Positions 29,453 to 41,697 of a stretch of 64,000 bases of DNA are shown one piece after another (position 1 is the stretch's first letter; every line of letters begins with the position of its first letter). This DNA comes from Chelativorans sp. ZYF759. GTDB taxonomy: Bacteria > Pseudomonadota > Alphaproteobacteria > Rhizobiales > Rhizobiaceae. The position numbers and the translations under genes were made by a program. The notes beneath the pieces were generated by a model, which was not told the DNA's origin, did no database searches, and worked only from the letters and a program-made list of their open reading frames with translations. Location: the NCBI RefSeq assembly GCF_012911015.1, contig NZ_WVVV01000009.1:134380-198379 (forward strand), given 5' to 3'.

Positions 29453-31086
29453 CGTCTCGCTGTCGGGCGGGTATCGGCAAGGCTCATCAGGAGCAGGCAC
29501 AATATGCCGAGGAACAATGCAAGCCCCGCCGCATCCGCGGTGCGGTAGGCGCCCATGCGCTGCAGCAGAAGATAGGGCAGGGTCTGTACCGCATCGCTGC
29601 CAAATAGCGCGATCACCCCCAAATCTCCCAGAGACAGGGCCATCGCGAAGGCGAGGGCCGTCAGGAGAGGGCGGCGCAGGACCGGCCAGTCGACCAGGCG
29701 CCAGCGGGACATGCCCGACATGCCAAGCGATGCCGCCAGCCGGTCGTGGCGTGCGGCCGCCGCGTCATGGGCAGGCCGGATCGCGCGGATGGCGAAGGGA
29801 ACGGCCATCACCGCATTGACGGTGACCACCATCACCGGGGCCAGCGCGAAGAGCTGTCCCGTCTGGCGCAGGAGCACGAACCAGCCGGCGCCGATCACGA
29901 TCGGCGGGATGACGAGCACGAAGGCCGCCCATTCGCCCATCGCCCTTTCGAGGAGGGAGGGGCGGCCCCGGCGGCCGGCCTGCGCCAGAACGCCGCGCGC
30001 GCTCACCATGGCGTAGGCCAGCGATACCGACAATATGGCTGCAAGGACTGCCAGGACGAGACTGGTCGCCGTGGCGGCATGGACGGCGGGGTCGGCGGCC
30101 AGCCGCGCCAGATCGGCCTCAAGACCCGCGGTCACGATCGCCGCCATCGGGCCCGCCACGAAGGCGAGTGCGGCGAGGATCAGGACCGCGTTCAACACGC
30201 GCTCCAGCGGTCCGGCCAGCGCCGGGCGTGCAGGGGCGACGGGCAGGCCGCGATCGGCGGCAGCGTCGGCCCCCAGCCGGGTAATGAGGAAGATCGCCGC
30301 CGTCACCAGTGCCAGTTGCAGGCCGATGAGCGCGATGGCGCGCGCCGGATCGAAATCAAAACGCAGCGCCTGGTAGATCGCCACTTCGAGCGTCGTTGCG
30401 CGCGGGCCCCCGCCGAGCAGCAAGACGATGGTGAAGGAGGTGATGCACAGCATGAAGACCAGTGCCGCCACACCCGACAGGCTGGCGCGCAGCACGGGCC
30501 ATTCGAGGAGGCGGAAGGTTGCGCGGCCGTTCATGCCGAGCTGGGCGGCCAACCGCCACTGGTCGGCGGGAATCGTTTCCAGCGCGTGCAGGAAAAGCCG
30601 TGTCGCCAGCGGCAGGTTGAAGAAGACATGCGCCACCAGAATGCCCGACAGACCGTAGATGCCCGGCCACCGGCCGCCATGGAGCCAGCCCAGCGGCTCG
30701 GCGAAATAGCCTGCCCGACCATAGAGGGCGAGCACGCCCAGCGCGGCGACGAGAGCCGGCAGCGCCAGCGGCACGCCGAAGAGCCGCAGGATGGCCGCCC
30801 GGCCGAAAAACCGTGGATGTCGTGCGAGGGCACGCGCCACGAAGAGGGCGGGCACCACCGAAAGAAGTGTCGAGAGTGCCGCCTGCCAGAGCGTGAAGCG
30901 GGCCACGCGCATCATGTAGCCATCGAAGGCGGAGACGGCGCCCGACCAGTCGCGCGCCGCCTCGCCGATCATCCCGGCAAAGGCACCGCCGATCAGAACG
31001 GCGATGGCGGCCAGGGCGGCAAGACCCGCCCCGACCCTCGGTTCGATCGGGAAGCCGCGCCTCAGCGGCTCATCACGGACAGCCAT
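29449..31086 (-). CDS. thiP: Thiamine ABC transporter permease
   Basis: A 545-residue fused permease with two homologous halves, each with an EAA-type loop ([21 protein letters not shown] and [21 protein letters not shown]). About twelve membrane segments are visible. Two-domain permeases are typical of ThiP. Its start overlaps the end of thiB by 25 bases, and its stop overlaps thiQ, so all three genes are translationally coupled. It moves thiamine from ThiB across the inner membrane. Confidence 0.93.
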   Translation of the reverse strand: MAVRDEPLRRGFPIEPRVGAGLAALAAIAVLIGGAFAGMIGEAARDWSGAVSAFDGYMMRVARFTLWQAALSTLLSVVPALFVARALARHPRFFGRAAILRLFGVPLALPALVAALGVLALYGRAGYFAEPLGWLHGGRWPGIYGLSGILVAHVFFNLPLATRLFLHALETIPADQWRLAAQLGMNGRATFRLLEWPVLRASLSGVAALVFMLCITSFTIVLLLGGGPRATTLEVAIYQALRFDFDPARAIALIGLQLALVTAAIFLITRLGADAAADRGLPVAPARPALAGPLERVLNAVLILAALAFVAGPMAAIVTAGLEADLARLAADPAVHAATATSLVLAVLAAILSVSLAYAMVSARGVLAQAGRRGRPSLLERAMGEWAAFVLVIPPIVIGAGWFVLLRQTGQLFALAPVMVVTVNAVMAVPFAIRAIRPAHDAAAARHDRLAASLGMSGMSRWRLVDWPVLRRPLLTALAFAMALSLGDLGVIALFGSDAVQTLPYLLLQRMGAYRTADAAGLALFLGILCLLLMSLADTRPTARR

Positions 31087-32063
31087 TCATCGACCCATGC
31101 CCGACGGTTCTCCGCCACCTCTTCGGGGGTGAAGAGCAATGGCTGCGACGGCGCGACCATGCGGTCGAAAGCCGGGTTCAGCGGTTCGGAAGTGGCACCT
31201 GCGGGATACATCCAGTTGGTCTCGGGAATCGCGTCCTGGAAGCCCGGCCCGGTCATGAATTCCATGAACTGGCGGGCAAGCGGATTTTCCTGCCCACGCG
31301 TCGTGATGCCGGCCAACTCTATCTGCATGTAGTGCCCCTCCTCGAAGGCGGCCGCCTGATAGCGTTCCGTCTCCTCCGCGATGATGTGATAGGCCGGCGA
31401 GGTCGTGTAGGAAAGCACCATCGGCACCTCGCCGGAGGTGAAGAGACCGTAGGATTCGCTCCAGCCGGGGGTCACGGTGACCACGCGCTCGGACAGTTGT
31501 GCCCAGGCTGCTTCCGCCTCGTCGCCATAGACGTGCTTGACCCACAACATCAGGCCCAGTCCCGGCGTCGAGGTGCGCGGATCCTGGATGACGATTGCCG
31601 GCTCCGGACCGCCCTCGACCAGTTCGCGCAGGCTCGCGGGCGGCGTCTCCACCGCTTCCGTGTCGTAGACGAAGGCGAAGTAGCCATAATCGTAGGGCAC
31701 GAAGATATCGTCCTCCCAGCCGCCCGGCACGTCGACATTATCGAGAGAGATGTCGTGCGGGACAAAGAGCCCCGTGTCCTTGGCCTCGACCACCAGATTG
31801 GTGTCGAGCCCGAGCACGATGTCGGCTTGCGTGTTCTGGCCTTCCAGCCGCAGGCGGTTGAGCAGCGCGACGCCGTCGGCCACGGCCACGAAATTGACCT
31901 CGCAGCCGCATTCGGCCTCGAAGGCCGCCTCGATCACGGGGCCTGGACCCCAATCGGAGGTGAAGCTGTCATAGGTGTAGATGGTCAGTATGTCCTGGGC
32001 AGCAGCCGGCAGGGCTATCGCCAGGGCCAAAGCGGTGGACGTGAACAATGAAACTGCGCGCAT
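31062..32063 (-). CDS. thiB: Thiamine-binding periplasmic protein
   Basis: A 333-residue periplasmic binding protein. The signal peptide ([20 protein letters not shown], cut near AAAQ) precedes [21 protein letters not shown], the usual opening of ThiB. The binding cleft region shows [23 protein letters not shown] lies just before the ATG. It is the first gene of thiBPQ and lies about 60 bases downstream of a TPP riboswitch, which confirms thiamine as the ligand. Confidence 0.95.
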   Translation of the reverse strand: MRAVSLFTSTALALAIALPAAAQDILTIYTYDSFTSDWGPGPVIEAAFEAECGCEVNFVAVADGVALLNRLRLEGQNTQADIVLGLDTNLVVEAKDTGLFVPHDISLDNVDVPGGWEDDIFVPYDYGYFAFVYDTEAVETPPASLRELVEGGPEPAIVIQDPRTSTPGLGLMLWVKHVYGDEAEAAWAQLSERVVTVTPGWSESYGLFTSGEVPMVLSYTTSPAYHIIAEETERYQAAAFEEGHYMQIELAGITTRGQENPLARQFMEFMTGPGFQDAIPETNWMYPAGATSEPLNPAFDRMVAPSQPLLFTPEEVAENRRAWVDEWLSVMSR

Positions 32064-32119
32064 GCTTGCGCCTCCTCTTCTCGTGTTGTCAGGGGAATCG
32101 AGGCGCCGTTGCCGGTAGC

Positions 32120-32225
32120 ATCTAATCCCTCCGCCGGTGTTAGCCGGATCAGGTTCGGCGGGTTGACCGGAGCATATGCTCCATTCGGTCTCTCAGCCGG
32201 CGCGCGATCAGCGCCCGGCACCCCG
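32120..32225 (-). promoter_or_regulatory. TPP riboswitch (THI element) controlling thiBPQ
   Basis: Read on the minus strand, the conserved parts appear in order: GGGGTGCC (32217-32224), GGCTGAGA (about 32192-32199), CCGAACCTGATC (about 32148-32159), then TAACACCGGCGGAGGGA (about 32126-32142). These are the pyrimidine-sensor and pyrophosphate-sensor helices of the THI box. It lies 57 bases upstream of thiB with no strong terminator, so translational repression by thiamine pyrophosphate is likely. Confidence 0.95.
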
Positions 32226-32333
32226 TTAGTTGCAACAACCGACATAAGGCGGATGGCGCGCGCGCGCAACCGGCAGCCGTCTTGCCCTGGCGGCTTCCTA
32301 TGGGGCGAGGGAGCGTGATAGAGGCCTCCTCCC

Positions 32334-32974
32334 ATGACACGTTTTGCAATCCTTCTCGGCGGAGACGTCGTGCCTACGCCACGGCTTTCGCGCCAGCTCG
32401 AAGGGCGGCGTTCCATCGCCGCCGATTCCGGCATGCGCCATGCCGGCCCGCTCGGTCTCGTGCCGGAATTGTGGACGGGCGATTTCGATTCCGTGGGGCC
32501 GGACATGGCAGCCGGCTTCCCCGACATCGCCCGCGAGGTCTTCCCCGCCGAAAAGGATGTCACCGATGGCGAGATCGCCGTGGAGGCTGCCATTAAGCGC
32601 GGCGCGACGTCGCTGCTGCTGGCCGGTGCCTTCGGCGGTCCCCGGCCCGACCACGCCTTTCTTCACATGGCCATGGCGCTCAATCTCGCCGAACGCGGGC
32701 TCGACATCCTCCTGTCCAGCGGCGACCAGGAGGGCGTGCCGCTCCTGCCGGGCGACAGCGCCTTCGACTACCCTCCCGGTACGCTGTTCAGCGTGGTGGG
32801 CTTCACGCCGCTCTCCAGCCTGACGCTGATCGGGGCGAAGTGGCCGCTCGACCGGCACGAGGTCGCCTTCGGCTCCTCGCTCACGCTTTCCAATGCCGTT
32901 GCCGACAGGCTGTCGGCAAGGCTTGGCGCGGGACGTGCCATGCTGATCGCCCATACCGGCCCGGAGGCGCGCTG

Positions 32975-32975
<1 letters not shown>
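32334..32975 (+). CDS. thiN: Thiamine diphosphokinase
   Basis: A 213-residue enzyme converting thiamine plus ATP to thiamine pyrophosphate. The family marks IAADSGMRHA, TGDFDSVG and KDVTDGEIAVE are present; the acidic residues bind metal and ATP. It is divergent from thiBPQ and directly coupled to the ABC-F gene (stop and start share TGATG). Imported thiamine would be activated here, giving the ligand that shuts off the transporter through the riboswitch. Confidence 0.92.
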
Positions 32976-34786
<1,811 letters not shown>

Positions 34787-34847
34787 GCGCGTTGTGCGCG
34801 CCGGCGCGATGGAGTAGATTTGGTCATCGTCTGCTTGAGGATTTGCC

Positions 34848-35087
34848 ATGCACGATGACGCCGGATCCAGCCGCAAGCCTGCTGAACTTGAGATCGATGC
34901 CGACCTCTTTTCCGAGGCAGAATCCCTGTCGCTGAACGTCTCCCATGCGGCCGAAATCGGCATCAAGGCGGCGATCAAGGCGGAGCGTGAGCGCCGCTGG
35001 AAGGAAGAGAACAAGCCGGCGATCGAGGCATGGAACGTCTATGTCGAGGAGCACGGCTTGCCGCTGGCCAAATACCGCCAGTTCTGA
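34848..35087 (+). CDS. ccdA: CcdA-type antitoxin
   Basis: A 79-residue antitoxin. Its C-terminal half, EENKPAIEAWNVYVEEHGLP followed by LAKYRQF, is close to the CcdB-binding tail of classical CcdA. The N-terminal part should form a ribbon-helix-helix DNA-binding domain that represses the operon. The stop overlaps the toxin start (TGATG). The pair is inserted between uup and zapA, which has no obvious selective need for it, so it is best seen as an accessory module. Confidence 0.92.
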   Translation: MHDDAGSSRKPAELEIDADLFSEAESLSLNVSHAAEIGIKAAIKAERERRWKEENKPAIEAWNVYVEEHGLPLAKYRQF

Positions 35088-35386
35088 TGTCGCGCTTTCA
35101 GTACTTCCCGGCTCCTGCGGATGAAGGCTATCTGCTCGACGTCCAGTCAGAACTGCTGGAGGGCTTCCAGACCCGGGTAGTGATCCCGCTCCTGCCAAAC
35201 GGTGCAACGCCGCCCGATATTCCGCGCCTTCATCCCGTCTTCACGATTGGGTCAGAGGAGTATGTGCTGGCGACACATCTGATCGCGACCGTGCCAAAAG
35301 AGCTGCTGGCGAGGCCTCAAGGCACGCTCGCCCGGGAACGAGACCGCATCACCGCCGCGCTCGACATGCTGTTCCAGGGCTTCTGA
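35087..35386 (+). CDS. ccdB: CcdB-type gyrase-inhibitor toxin
   Basis: A 99-residue toxin homologous to CcdB. FQYFPAPADEGYLLDVQSEL, TRVVIPLLP and the C-terminal helix ERDRITAALDMLFQGF match the family; classical CcdB poisons DNA gyrase, and the terminal Trp-Gly-Ile contacts seen in F-plasmid CcdB are replaced by FQGF. Start ATG overlaps the antitoxin stop, the usual coupling. The gene ends nine bases before the convergent zapA stop. Confidence 0.92.
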   Translation: MSRFQYFPAPADEGYLLDVQSELLEGFQTRVVIPLLPNGATPPDIPRLHPVFTIGSEEYVLATHLIATVPKELLARPQGTLARERDRITAALDMLFQGF

Positions 35387-35395
35387 ATCGACCGC

Positions 35396-35785
35396 TCAGT
35401 TCGCGGGAGCGTCTCTTTCCGCAGCCGGCCCGGCATTGATCTTGCCAGCCAGATTTTCCATGCGCTCGGCCAGCGAGGACAGCGCCCCCGTCAGGGCGGC
35501 GTCGTTCTTGTCGGCCTTCATCAGGGCGTCGTCGCGCGTCTTGCGAAGCGTGGCGATCTCGCTCTCCATGCCCTTCATCCGCTTCTGAAGCTCGACCAGC
35601 TCGTCCAGCACCATGACCCCGGCCATGACGGTCAGCCGTTGATCGCCGATCTCGCCGAAGGAGCCGCGCAGATGCGTCACATAGACGTCGAAACGGCTGG
35701 CGAGCTCCATCAGGTGCTCTTCCTGGCCTTCGTCGCAGGCCATCCGATAGGCCTTGCCGTCGATCGTGACCGTAACCTGGGGCAT
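35396..35785 (-). CDS. zapA: Cell division protein ZapA
   Basis: A 129-residue FtsZ-associated protein. VTVTIDGKAYRMACDEGQEEHL begins the globular domain, RLTVMAGVMVLDELVELQ starts the long C-terminal coiled coil. It bundles FtsZ protofilaments at the septum. It is co-oriented with the DUF4164 gene seven bases upstream, the standard rhizobial pair. The ccdAB pair lies immediately downstream on the opposite strand. Confidence 0.93.
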   Translation of the reverse strand: MPQVTVTIDGKAYRMACDEGQEEHLMELASRFDVYVTHLRGSFGEIGDQRLTVMAGVMVLDELVELQKRMKGMESEIATLRKTRDDALMKADKNDAALTGALSSLAERMENLAGKINAGPAAERDAPAN

Positions 35786-35792
35786 GCCTGTC

Positions 35793-36104
35793 CTACCTGT
35801 CCAACACCGCGCGGATGGTCTCCATGGCGGTCACCAGCCGCCGGGAGACCTCGCGGTTGACCTCTTGCAGCCTTTCGGTGCGGGCTTCGGAATTGTCGAG
35901 CTCCTGGGCGAGCCGGGCGCGGTCGGCATTCATGCGCTGCACCTCGGCTTCCGCCTCGACGTAATCCTGATCGCGTTCCATGTGGGCGCCAACCGCGTCC
36001 TCCAAGGCATCCATGGCCTTTCCGAGACGGGTAATTGCTTCCCTGAGAGTGACTTCGCCGGTCATGTTTTCGGGTTCCAGCCCGCGCAATGCCGAATCGG
36101 CCAT
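35793..36104 (-). CDS. DUF4164-family coiled-coil protein
   Basis: A 103-residue (or 90-residue, from ATG 36065) predicted coiled-coil protein: ITRLGKAMDALEDAVGAH and QELDNSEARTERLQEVNREV. It matches the DUF4164 group that precedes zapA in Rhizobiales. A role in division or ZapA partnering is only inferred. Neither start has a convincing ribosome site. The gene is divergent from tkt. Confidence 0.8.
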   Translation of the reverse strand: MADSALRGLEPENMTGEVTLREAITRLGKAMDALEDAVGAHMERDQDYVEAEAEVQRMNADRARLAQELDNSEARTERLQEVNREVSRRLVTAMETIRAVLDR

Positions 36105-36341
36105 GGTTCGGAAGGCTTTACTGACGAAACATTAGGCGCCGCCTTAAGCCTGCGTCAACAAAGCCGCGACGCTTTCCCCCGGCAAACTCCTGCGGCGCGA
36201 AAAAACGTCGCTGGATAGTGGGCCTGGACAGGCCCCGCCTTTGTTGACTTGGTAGCCGCAACTGGTATGTGTCCCCCGCATTTCCGGCAGCCACGGCAGA
36301 CCCTTCACGCGCCCGGCGCAGTCTCCAGCCAGCGAGATCCC

Positions 36342-38327
36342 ATGACCACACGCGAAAAACACGACCGGATGGCGAATGCGATCCGTTTTCTGTCCATGGA
36401 TGCGGTCGAGAAGGCCAATTCCGGCCATCCCGGCCTGCCCATGGGCGCGGCCGACATCGCCACGGTGCTCTTCACCCGCTTCATGACGCATGATCCGAAG
36501 AAGCCCGACTGGGCCGACCGCGATCGCTTCGTCCTGTCGGCGGGCCACGGCTCCATGCTGCTCTACTCGCTGCTGTATCTGTCGGGCTACGAGGATCTGA
36601 CGCTCGACGAGATCAAGAATTTCCGCCAGCTCGGTTCGAAGACCGCCGGCCACCCCGAATACGGCCATGCCGCCGGCATCGAGACCACCACCGGCCCGCT
36701 CGGCCAGGGACTGGCCAATGCGGTGGGCATGGCGCTCGCCGAGCGTATCCTCAATTCGCGCTTCGGCGACGATCTGGTGGATCACTACACCTATGTGCTG
36801 GCCGGCGACGGCTGCCTCATGGAAGGCATCAGCCAGGAAGCGATCACGCTCGCCGGCCACCTGAAGCTGAACAAGCTGATCGTGATGTGGGACGACAACG
36901 ACATCTCCATCGACGGTCCGGTGTCGCTGTCCGATTCCACCGATCAGTGCGCCCGCTTCGCGGCCTCGGGCTGGAACACGCTGCGCGCCGACGGCCATGA
37001 TCCGGATGCCATTGCCACCGCGATCGAGAAGGCTCGCGCCTCCGACCGCCCCACGCTGATCGCCTTCAAGACGACGATCGGTTTTGGTGCGCCGACCAAG
37101 GCCGGCACCTCCAAGGCGCATGGCTCGCCGCTGGGCGAGGACGAGATCGCCGGCACCCGCAAGGCGCTCGGCTGGACCTCGGAGCCCTTCGAAGTCCCCT
37201 CCGATGTCCTCGACGACTGGCGCCTGGCCGGACTGCGCTCGGCGCGCGAACGCAAGGAATGGGAGGCCCGGCTCTCGGCTGCCGATTCGGGCAAGCGGGG
37301 CGAATTCGAGCGGCGCATGCGCGGCGAACTGCCCGAGACGCTGGATACGGCGATCGATGCGTACAAGGCGAAACTCGCCGCCGACGCGCCCAAGGTCGCG
37401 ACGCGCAAATCCTCCGAGATGGCGCTGGAGATCATCAACGACGTGCTGCCGGAGACCATCGGCGGCTCGGCGGACCTGACGGGCTCCAACAACACCAAGA
37501 CCAGCCAGACCAAGCCGATCGCGCCCGGCGACTATGCCGGCCGCTACGTCTATTACGGCATTCGCGAGCACGGCATGGCGGCCGCCATGAACGGCATGGC
37601 GCTGCATGGCGGCATCATCCCCTATGGCGGCACCTTCCTGGTCTTCTCCGACTATGCACGCCCCGCCATGCGTCTGGCCTCGCTGATGGGCATCCGCTCG
37701 ATCTTCGTCATGACGCACGATTCGATCGGGCTGGGCGAGGACGGGCCGACCCACCAGCCGGTCGAGCATCTGGCCGCGCTGCGGGCGATCCCCAACCACT
37801 ACGTCATGCGGCCGGCCGATGCGGTCGAGACCGCCGAATGCTGGCAGGTTGCGCTGGAATCCACCCGTACGCCGTCGACCCTGGCTCTCACCCGCCAGAA
37901 CCTGCCGACGCTGCGCACCGAGCACGAGGCCGACAATCTTTGTGCGCATGGCGCCTATGAACTTGTTCGCGCCAGCGACGACGCAAAGGTCTCGATCTTC
38001 GCCAGCGGTTCGGAAGTCGAAATCGCCGTCGAGGCCTGTCAGGAACTGGAGAAGCGCGGCGTGCCCGCGCGCGTTGTATCGGTCCCCTGTTTCGAGCTCT
38101 TCGCGGAGCAGGAAGAGGAATACCGCAAGGCCATCATCGGCGAGGCTTCGGTTCGAATCGCCGTCGAAGCCGGCATCCGCCAGGGCTGGGACCGCATCAT
38201 CGGCTCCGAGGGCATCTTCATCGGGATGAGCGGATTCGGGGCCAGTGCGCCGGCCGACCAGCTCTACAAGCATTTCGGCATCACGGCCGAAGCCGTGGTA
38301 GAAGCAGCGACCGCCCGGCTGGCCTGA
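36342..38327 (+). CDS. tkt: Transketolase
   Basis: A 661-residue thiamine-pyrophosphate enzyme of the pentose phosphate pathway. [12 protein letters not shown] begins the catalytic site, and the TPP motif is [18 protein letters not shown] with the NDIS metal ligands. The pyrimidine domain has [12 protein letters not shown] and [16 protein letters not shown], ending [21 protein letters not shown] precedes the ATG at 36342; upstream ATG 36249 is rejected as it lacks family sequence. It leads the central-carbon block tkt-gap-(antiporter)-pgk-fba. Confidence 0.97.
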   Translation: MTTREKHDRMANAIRFLSMDAVEKANSGHPGLPMGAADIATVLFTRFMTHDPKKPDWADRDRFVLSAGHGSMLLYSLLYLSGYEDLTLDEIKNFRQLGSKTAGHPEYGHAAGIETTTGPLGQGLANAVGMALAERILNSRFGDDLVDHYTYVLAGDGCLMEGISQEAITLAGHLKLNKLIVMWDDNDISIDGPVSLSDSTDQCARFAASGWNTLRADGHDPDAIATAIEKARASDRPTLIAFKTTIGFGAPTKAGTSKAHGSPLGEDEIAGTRKALGWTSEPFEVPSDVLDDWRLAGLRSARERKEWEARLSAADSGKRGEFERRMRGELPETLDTAIDAYKAKLAADAPKVATRKSSEMALEIINDVLPETIGGSADLTGSNNTKTSQTKPIAPGDYAGRYVYYGIREHGMAAAMNGMALHGGIIPYGGTFLVFSDYARPAMRLASLMGIRSIFVMTHDSIGLGEDGPTHQPVEHLAALRAIPNHYVMRPADAVETAECWQVALESTRTPSTLALTRQNLPTLRTEHEADNLCAHGAYELVRASDDAKVSIFASGSEVEIAVEACQELEKRGVPARVVSVPCFELFAEQEEEYRKAIIGEASVRIAVEAGIRQGWDRIIGSEGIFIGMSGFGASAPADQLYKHFGITAEAVVEAATARLA

Positions 38328-38328
38328 C

Positions 38329-38398
38329 ACTGGGGCCAGCCGCTCCGTAACTGAGGTCCAGCAGCCCGCCAAAGCTGGATTCTGGGACCGGCCCCAGT
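38329..38398 (+). other. Nested hairpin structure after tkt
   Basis: An outer 9-base-pair stem (ACTGGGGCC at 38329-38337 with GGCCCCAGT at 38390-38398) encloses an inner stem of GGTCC/GGACC and CCAGC/GCTGG segments (about 38356-38390). A weak T-run (TTATTT) follows. It may be a structured terminator or an RNA element between tkt and gap. Confidence 0.6.
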
Positions 38399-38504
38399 TA
38401 TTTAGGCTTCGCAAGATGTCTGGCCCGCCTGACCTGGCGGGCCTTCGGCACCGTCACCGATCACCGCGCCGTCCCGCGCCCGAGCAAGCAGTCAGGGGAA
38501 ATTC

Positions 38505-39512
38505 ATGACCGTCAAAGTCGCCATCAACGGTTTCGGCCGCATCGGACGAAACATCCTCCGCGCCATCGTGGAGTCCGGACGCACCGACATCGAAGTCGTG
38601 TCGATCAACGATCTTGGGCCGGTCGAGACCAACGCCCATCTGGTCCGTTACGATTCGGTCCATGGGCGCTTCCCCGGCACGGTCAAGGTCGACGGCGACA
38701 CGATCGATGTCGGCCGCGGCCCGATCAAGGTCCATGCCGAGCGCGATCCCGCCAACCTGCCCTGGGGGGCGGAAGGCATCGACATCGTGCTCGAATGCAC
38801 CGGCATCTTCACCTCGAAGGAAAAGGCCTCCGCCCATCTGAAGGCCGGGGCCAAGCGCGTCATCGTGTCCGCGCCCGCCGATGGTGCCGACATGACCGTC
38901 GTCTACGGCGTCAATCACGATCAGCTCAACTCCGATCACATCGTGATCTCGAACGCGTCCTGCACCACCAACTGTCTGGCGCCGGTCGCCAAGGTCCTCA
39001 ACGATGCCATCGGCATCGAGAGGGGCTTCATGACCACCATCCACGCCTATACGGGCGACCAGCCGACGCTCGACACCATGCACAAGGATCTCTACCGCGC
39101 CCGCGCGGCAGCGCTTTCCATGATCCCGACCTCGACAGGTGCGGCAAAGGCCGTCGGTCTCGTGCTTCCCGAGCTCAAGGGCAAGCTCGATGGCGTCGCC
39201 ATCCGCGTGCCGACCCCGAACGTCTCCGTCGTCGACCTGACCTTCGAGGCGAAGCGCGCGACCTCGATCGAGGAGATCAACGAGGCGATCCGTTCAGCCG
39301 CCGACGGCAGGCTCAAGGGCATTCTCGGCTACACGGATGAGAAGCTCGTCTCGTCGGATTTCAACCACGATCCTCATTCCTCGGTCTTCCACATGGACCA
39401 GACGAAGGTGATGGAGGGCAATTTCTGCCGCATCCTGACCTGGTACGACAATGAGTGGGGCTTCTCCAACCGCATGGCCGACACCGCCGTGGCCCTGGCG
39501 AAGACCATCTGA
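38505..39512 (+). CDS. gap: Glyceraldehyde-3-phosphate dehydrogenase, type I
   Basis: A 335-residue glycolytic enzyme. The NAD loop is [14 protein letters not shown], the catalytic Cys153 lies in [12 protein letters not shown], and the C-terminal helix is [13 protein letters not shown]. The nucleotide-binding Asp after VVSIND suggests NAD preference. It follows tkt and precedes pgk, and a strong terminator follows. Confidence 0.97.
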   Translation: MTVKVAINGFGRIGRNILRAIVESGRTDIEVVSINDLGPVETNAHLVRYDSVHGRFPGTVKVDGDTIDVGRGPIKVHAERDPANLPWGAEGIDIVLECTGIFTSKEKASAHLKAGAKRVIVSAPADGADMTVVYGVNHDQLNSDHIVISNASCTTNCLAPVAKVLNDAIGIERGFMTTIHAYTGDQPTLDTMHKDLYRARAAALSMIPTSTGAAKAVGLVLPELKGKLDGVAIRVPTPNVSVVDLTFEAKRATSIEEINEAIRSAADGRLKGILGYTDEKLVSSDFNHDPHSSVFHMDQTKVMEGNFCRILTWYDNEWGFSNRMADTAVALAKTI

Positions 39513-39548
39513 ACGGCATCTGGCCGGCACCGATTGAAAAATCCCTCG

Positions 39549-39578
39549 AACGCCCGGCTTTAACCGGGCGTTTTCTTT
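39549..39578 (+). terminator. Rho-independent terminator after gap
   Basis: AACGCCCGG (39549-39557) pairs with CCGGGCGTT (39564-39572) around a 6-base loop, followed by TTTTCTTTAC. It separates gap from the antiporter gene. Confidence 0.9.
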
Positions 39579-39738
39579 ACCTAGATTAGGCTGGCAAGGC
39601 CGTCGTGCCCGTCTGGTCGGGTACGCTTTTCTCATTGCAGGAATGAATGCGGCGCCGGGCCCCTTTCCCGAGGGGCAGGGGATCGCTGCCCGATGGCCAT
39701 TTCAATCTGGGAGGCATGCGGAGAAGGGTACGGAAAGG

Positions 39739-41619
39739 ATGATCGAGGGGGTCTATCTGGTGACGCTGGTCGGCACGGTGCTCGTGCTGGTCGCTGCCTT
39801 CTCGAGCCTGCTCGCCTTCCGCGTGGGTGCTCCCCTTCTGCTCGTCTTCCTGGGCATCGGCCTCATTGCCGGTGTCGACGGCCTCGGCATCAATTTCGAC
39901 AATGCCAATGTCGCCTATTTCGTCGGCAGCCTGGCGCTGGCGGTCATCCTGTTCGATTCCGGTTTCGGCACCTCGATCCAGGCGTTCCGGCAGGCGGCCT
40001 TTCCGGCGGTCACCCTGGCAACGCTCGGCGTCGTGCTCACCGCTGCGATCTTCGGTGTCGCGGCACGCTATCTGCTCGGTTTTTCCTGGCTCGAGGCCTT
40101 CCTGCTCGGTGCCATCGTGGGTTCGACCGATGCGGCCGCGGTGTTCTTCCTGCTGCGCACGGGCGGCATCCGCATCCGCGAAAAGGTTCGTGCCGCGCTG
40201 GAGATCGAGTCGGGCTCGAACGACCCGATGGCGATCTTCCTGACCATCGTCCTGGTCGAGCTCATCGCCACGGGCGCGAGTGTGGATCAGGTGGGCGGCA
40301 CGGTGGCCGTGATGTTTGTCCTGCAGATGGGCATCGGCATCGTTGCCGGCGTCCTGGGCGGCATGATGATCGTCGGTCTCGTCAACCGTATCCGCCTGGA
40401 ACGCGGCCTGACGCCGATCTTCGTGATGGCGCTTGCCCTGCTCGTCTTCGCGGTCACCGGCGCCATCGGCGGCAGCGGATTCCTGGCGGCCTATGTCGCG
40501 GGACTCTATGCCGGCAACCGACAGATGCGCGCGGCTCCCGCCTTTCGTCCCTTCCAGGAAGGCATGACGTGGCTGGCGCAGATCACAATGTTCCTGATCC
40601 TCGGGCTGCTCGCGACGCCATCCCAGTTCCCCTCCATCGTCGTGCCGGCGGTGGTGCTGGCGCTCTTCCTCACCTTCATTGCCCGCCCGATGGCGGTCTG
40701 GTTCTGCCTGCTGCCCTTCGGCTATCAGCGGGCCGAGACCGCCTTCATCTCGTGGGTCGGCCTGCGCGGCGCGGTGTCGATCCTGCTGGCCATCCTGCCG
40801 CTGGTCGGTGGCCTGGAAGATGCCTCGACCTTCTTCAACGCGGCCTTCATCATCGTGCTCGTCTCGCTGCTCGTGCAGGGCTGGACCATCAACCCGCTCG
40901 CCAAGCGGTTGGGGCTGGTCGTGCCGGCACGGATCGGGCCGGTCGAGAAGGTGGAGCTCGAATTGCCGGGCACCGCCCACCACGAACTCCTGGTCTACCG
41001 TGTCGTGCCGAACAGCCCCGTCGCCAAGGGCGAGCGCCTGCCGCGATGGGCGCGGCCGTCCCTGGTGGTGCGTGACGGCCAGTCCATGCGCTACCAGTAT
41101 GCCGGACGCCTGCGCGCGGGCGACTATGTCTATCTCTTCATCTCCTCGCGCTATCCGCACCTTCTGGACCGGCTGTTCGCCAGCCCTGCCACGGTCGATG
41201 GCGACGACACCCAGTTCTTCGGTTCCTTCACCATCGACCCGTCGCGGCCCGCGCGCGATCTCGAAGCCGCCTATGGGCCGGCGCTGAAGGAAGGCGAGGA
41301 CGAGGTCATGACCATCGCCGACCTGATGACGGCGCGGCTGGGCGGTCGCGCGGAATATGCCGATCGGGTGGCCGTCGGACCGGTCGAACTGATCGTGCGT
41401 GACGTCGATGACGGAAAGATCGTCTCCGTGGGCGTGTCGCTCGAACCCGACGCCTCGCAGCCGCAGATTCCGATGTTCCTCAGCCCGCGCAGCGTCATCG
41501 TGTGGGTGCGCGACCTGCTAAGGGAGCGCCGGTCGCGTTCGGCCGACCCGCGGACGCCGGAGCCCGCGGCGGATACCGCCGATCCGGACGCCAATGGCGG
41601 TCCGGACAGCCGGAACTGA
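39739..41619 (+). CDS. Monovalent cation:proton antiporter with RCK-C domain (CPA1, NhaP2-like)
   Basis: A 626-residue membrane exchanger. About twelve segments are followed by soluble TrkA-C-like domains (VELELPGTAHHELLVYRV ... VYLFISSRYP). The ion-transport Asp pair lies in GSTDAAAVFFLLRTGG and SGSNDPMAIFLTIV. Potassium/proton exchange is likely by analogy to NhaP2 (CvrA), which uses the same layout. GAAGGG lies upstream of the ATG at 39739. It interrupts the usual gap-pgk adjacency. Confidence 0.9.
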   Translation: MIEGVYLVTLVGTVLVLVAAFSSLLAFRVGAPLLLVFLGIGLIAGVDGLGINFDNANVAYFVGSLALAVILFDSGFGTSIQAFRQAAFPAVTLATLGVVLTAAIFGVAARYLLGFSWLEAFLLGAIVGSTDAAAVFFLLRTGGIRIREKVRAALEIESGSNDPMAIFLTIVLVELIATGASVDQVGGTVAVMFVLQMGIGIVAGVLGGMMIVGLVNRIRLERGLTPIFVMALALLVFAVTGAIGGSGFLAAYVAGLYAGNRQMRAAPAFRPFQEGMTWLAQITMFLILGLLATPSQFPSIVVPAVVLALFLTFIARPMAVWFCLLPFGYQRAETAFISWVGLRGAVSILLAILPLVGGLEDASTFFNAAFIIVLVSLLVQGWTINPLAKRLGLVVPARIGPVEKVELELPGTAHHELLVYRVVPNSPVAKGERLPRWARPSLVVRDGQSMRYQYAGRLRAGDYVYLFISSRYPHLLDRLFASPATVDGDDTQFFGSFTIDPSRPARDLEAAYGPALKEGEDEVMTIADLMTARLGGRAEYADRVAVGPVELIVRDVDDGKIVSVGVSLEPDASQPQIPMFLSPRSVIVWVRDLLRERRSRSADPRTPEPAADTADPDANGGPDSRN

Positions 41620-41697
41620 TTGTTCCCAGAGCACACAGTCTTGCGGTTTGGTCGCGGCTGACTATTGTCCGCTCATCGCAAGCGGGAGAGATCGCAA

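Noticed and set aside
38150-38170. tRNA-like GGTTCGAATC
   Set aside because: It lies inside the tkt coding sequence with no clover-leaf arms around it.
36144-38414. 756-residue minus-strand frame
   Set aside because: Antisense of transketolase; typical shadow of GC-rich codon use.
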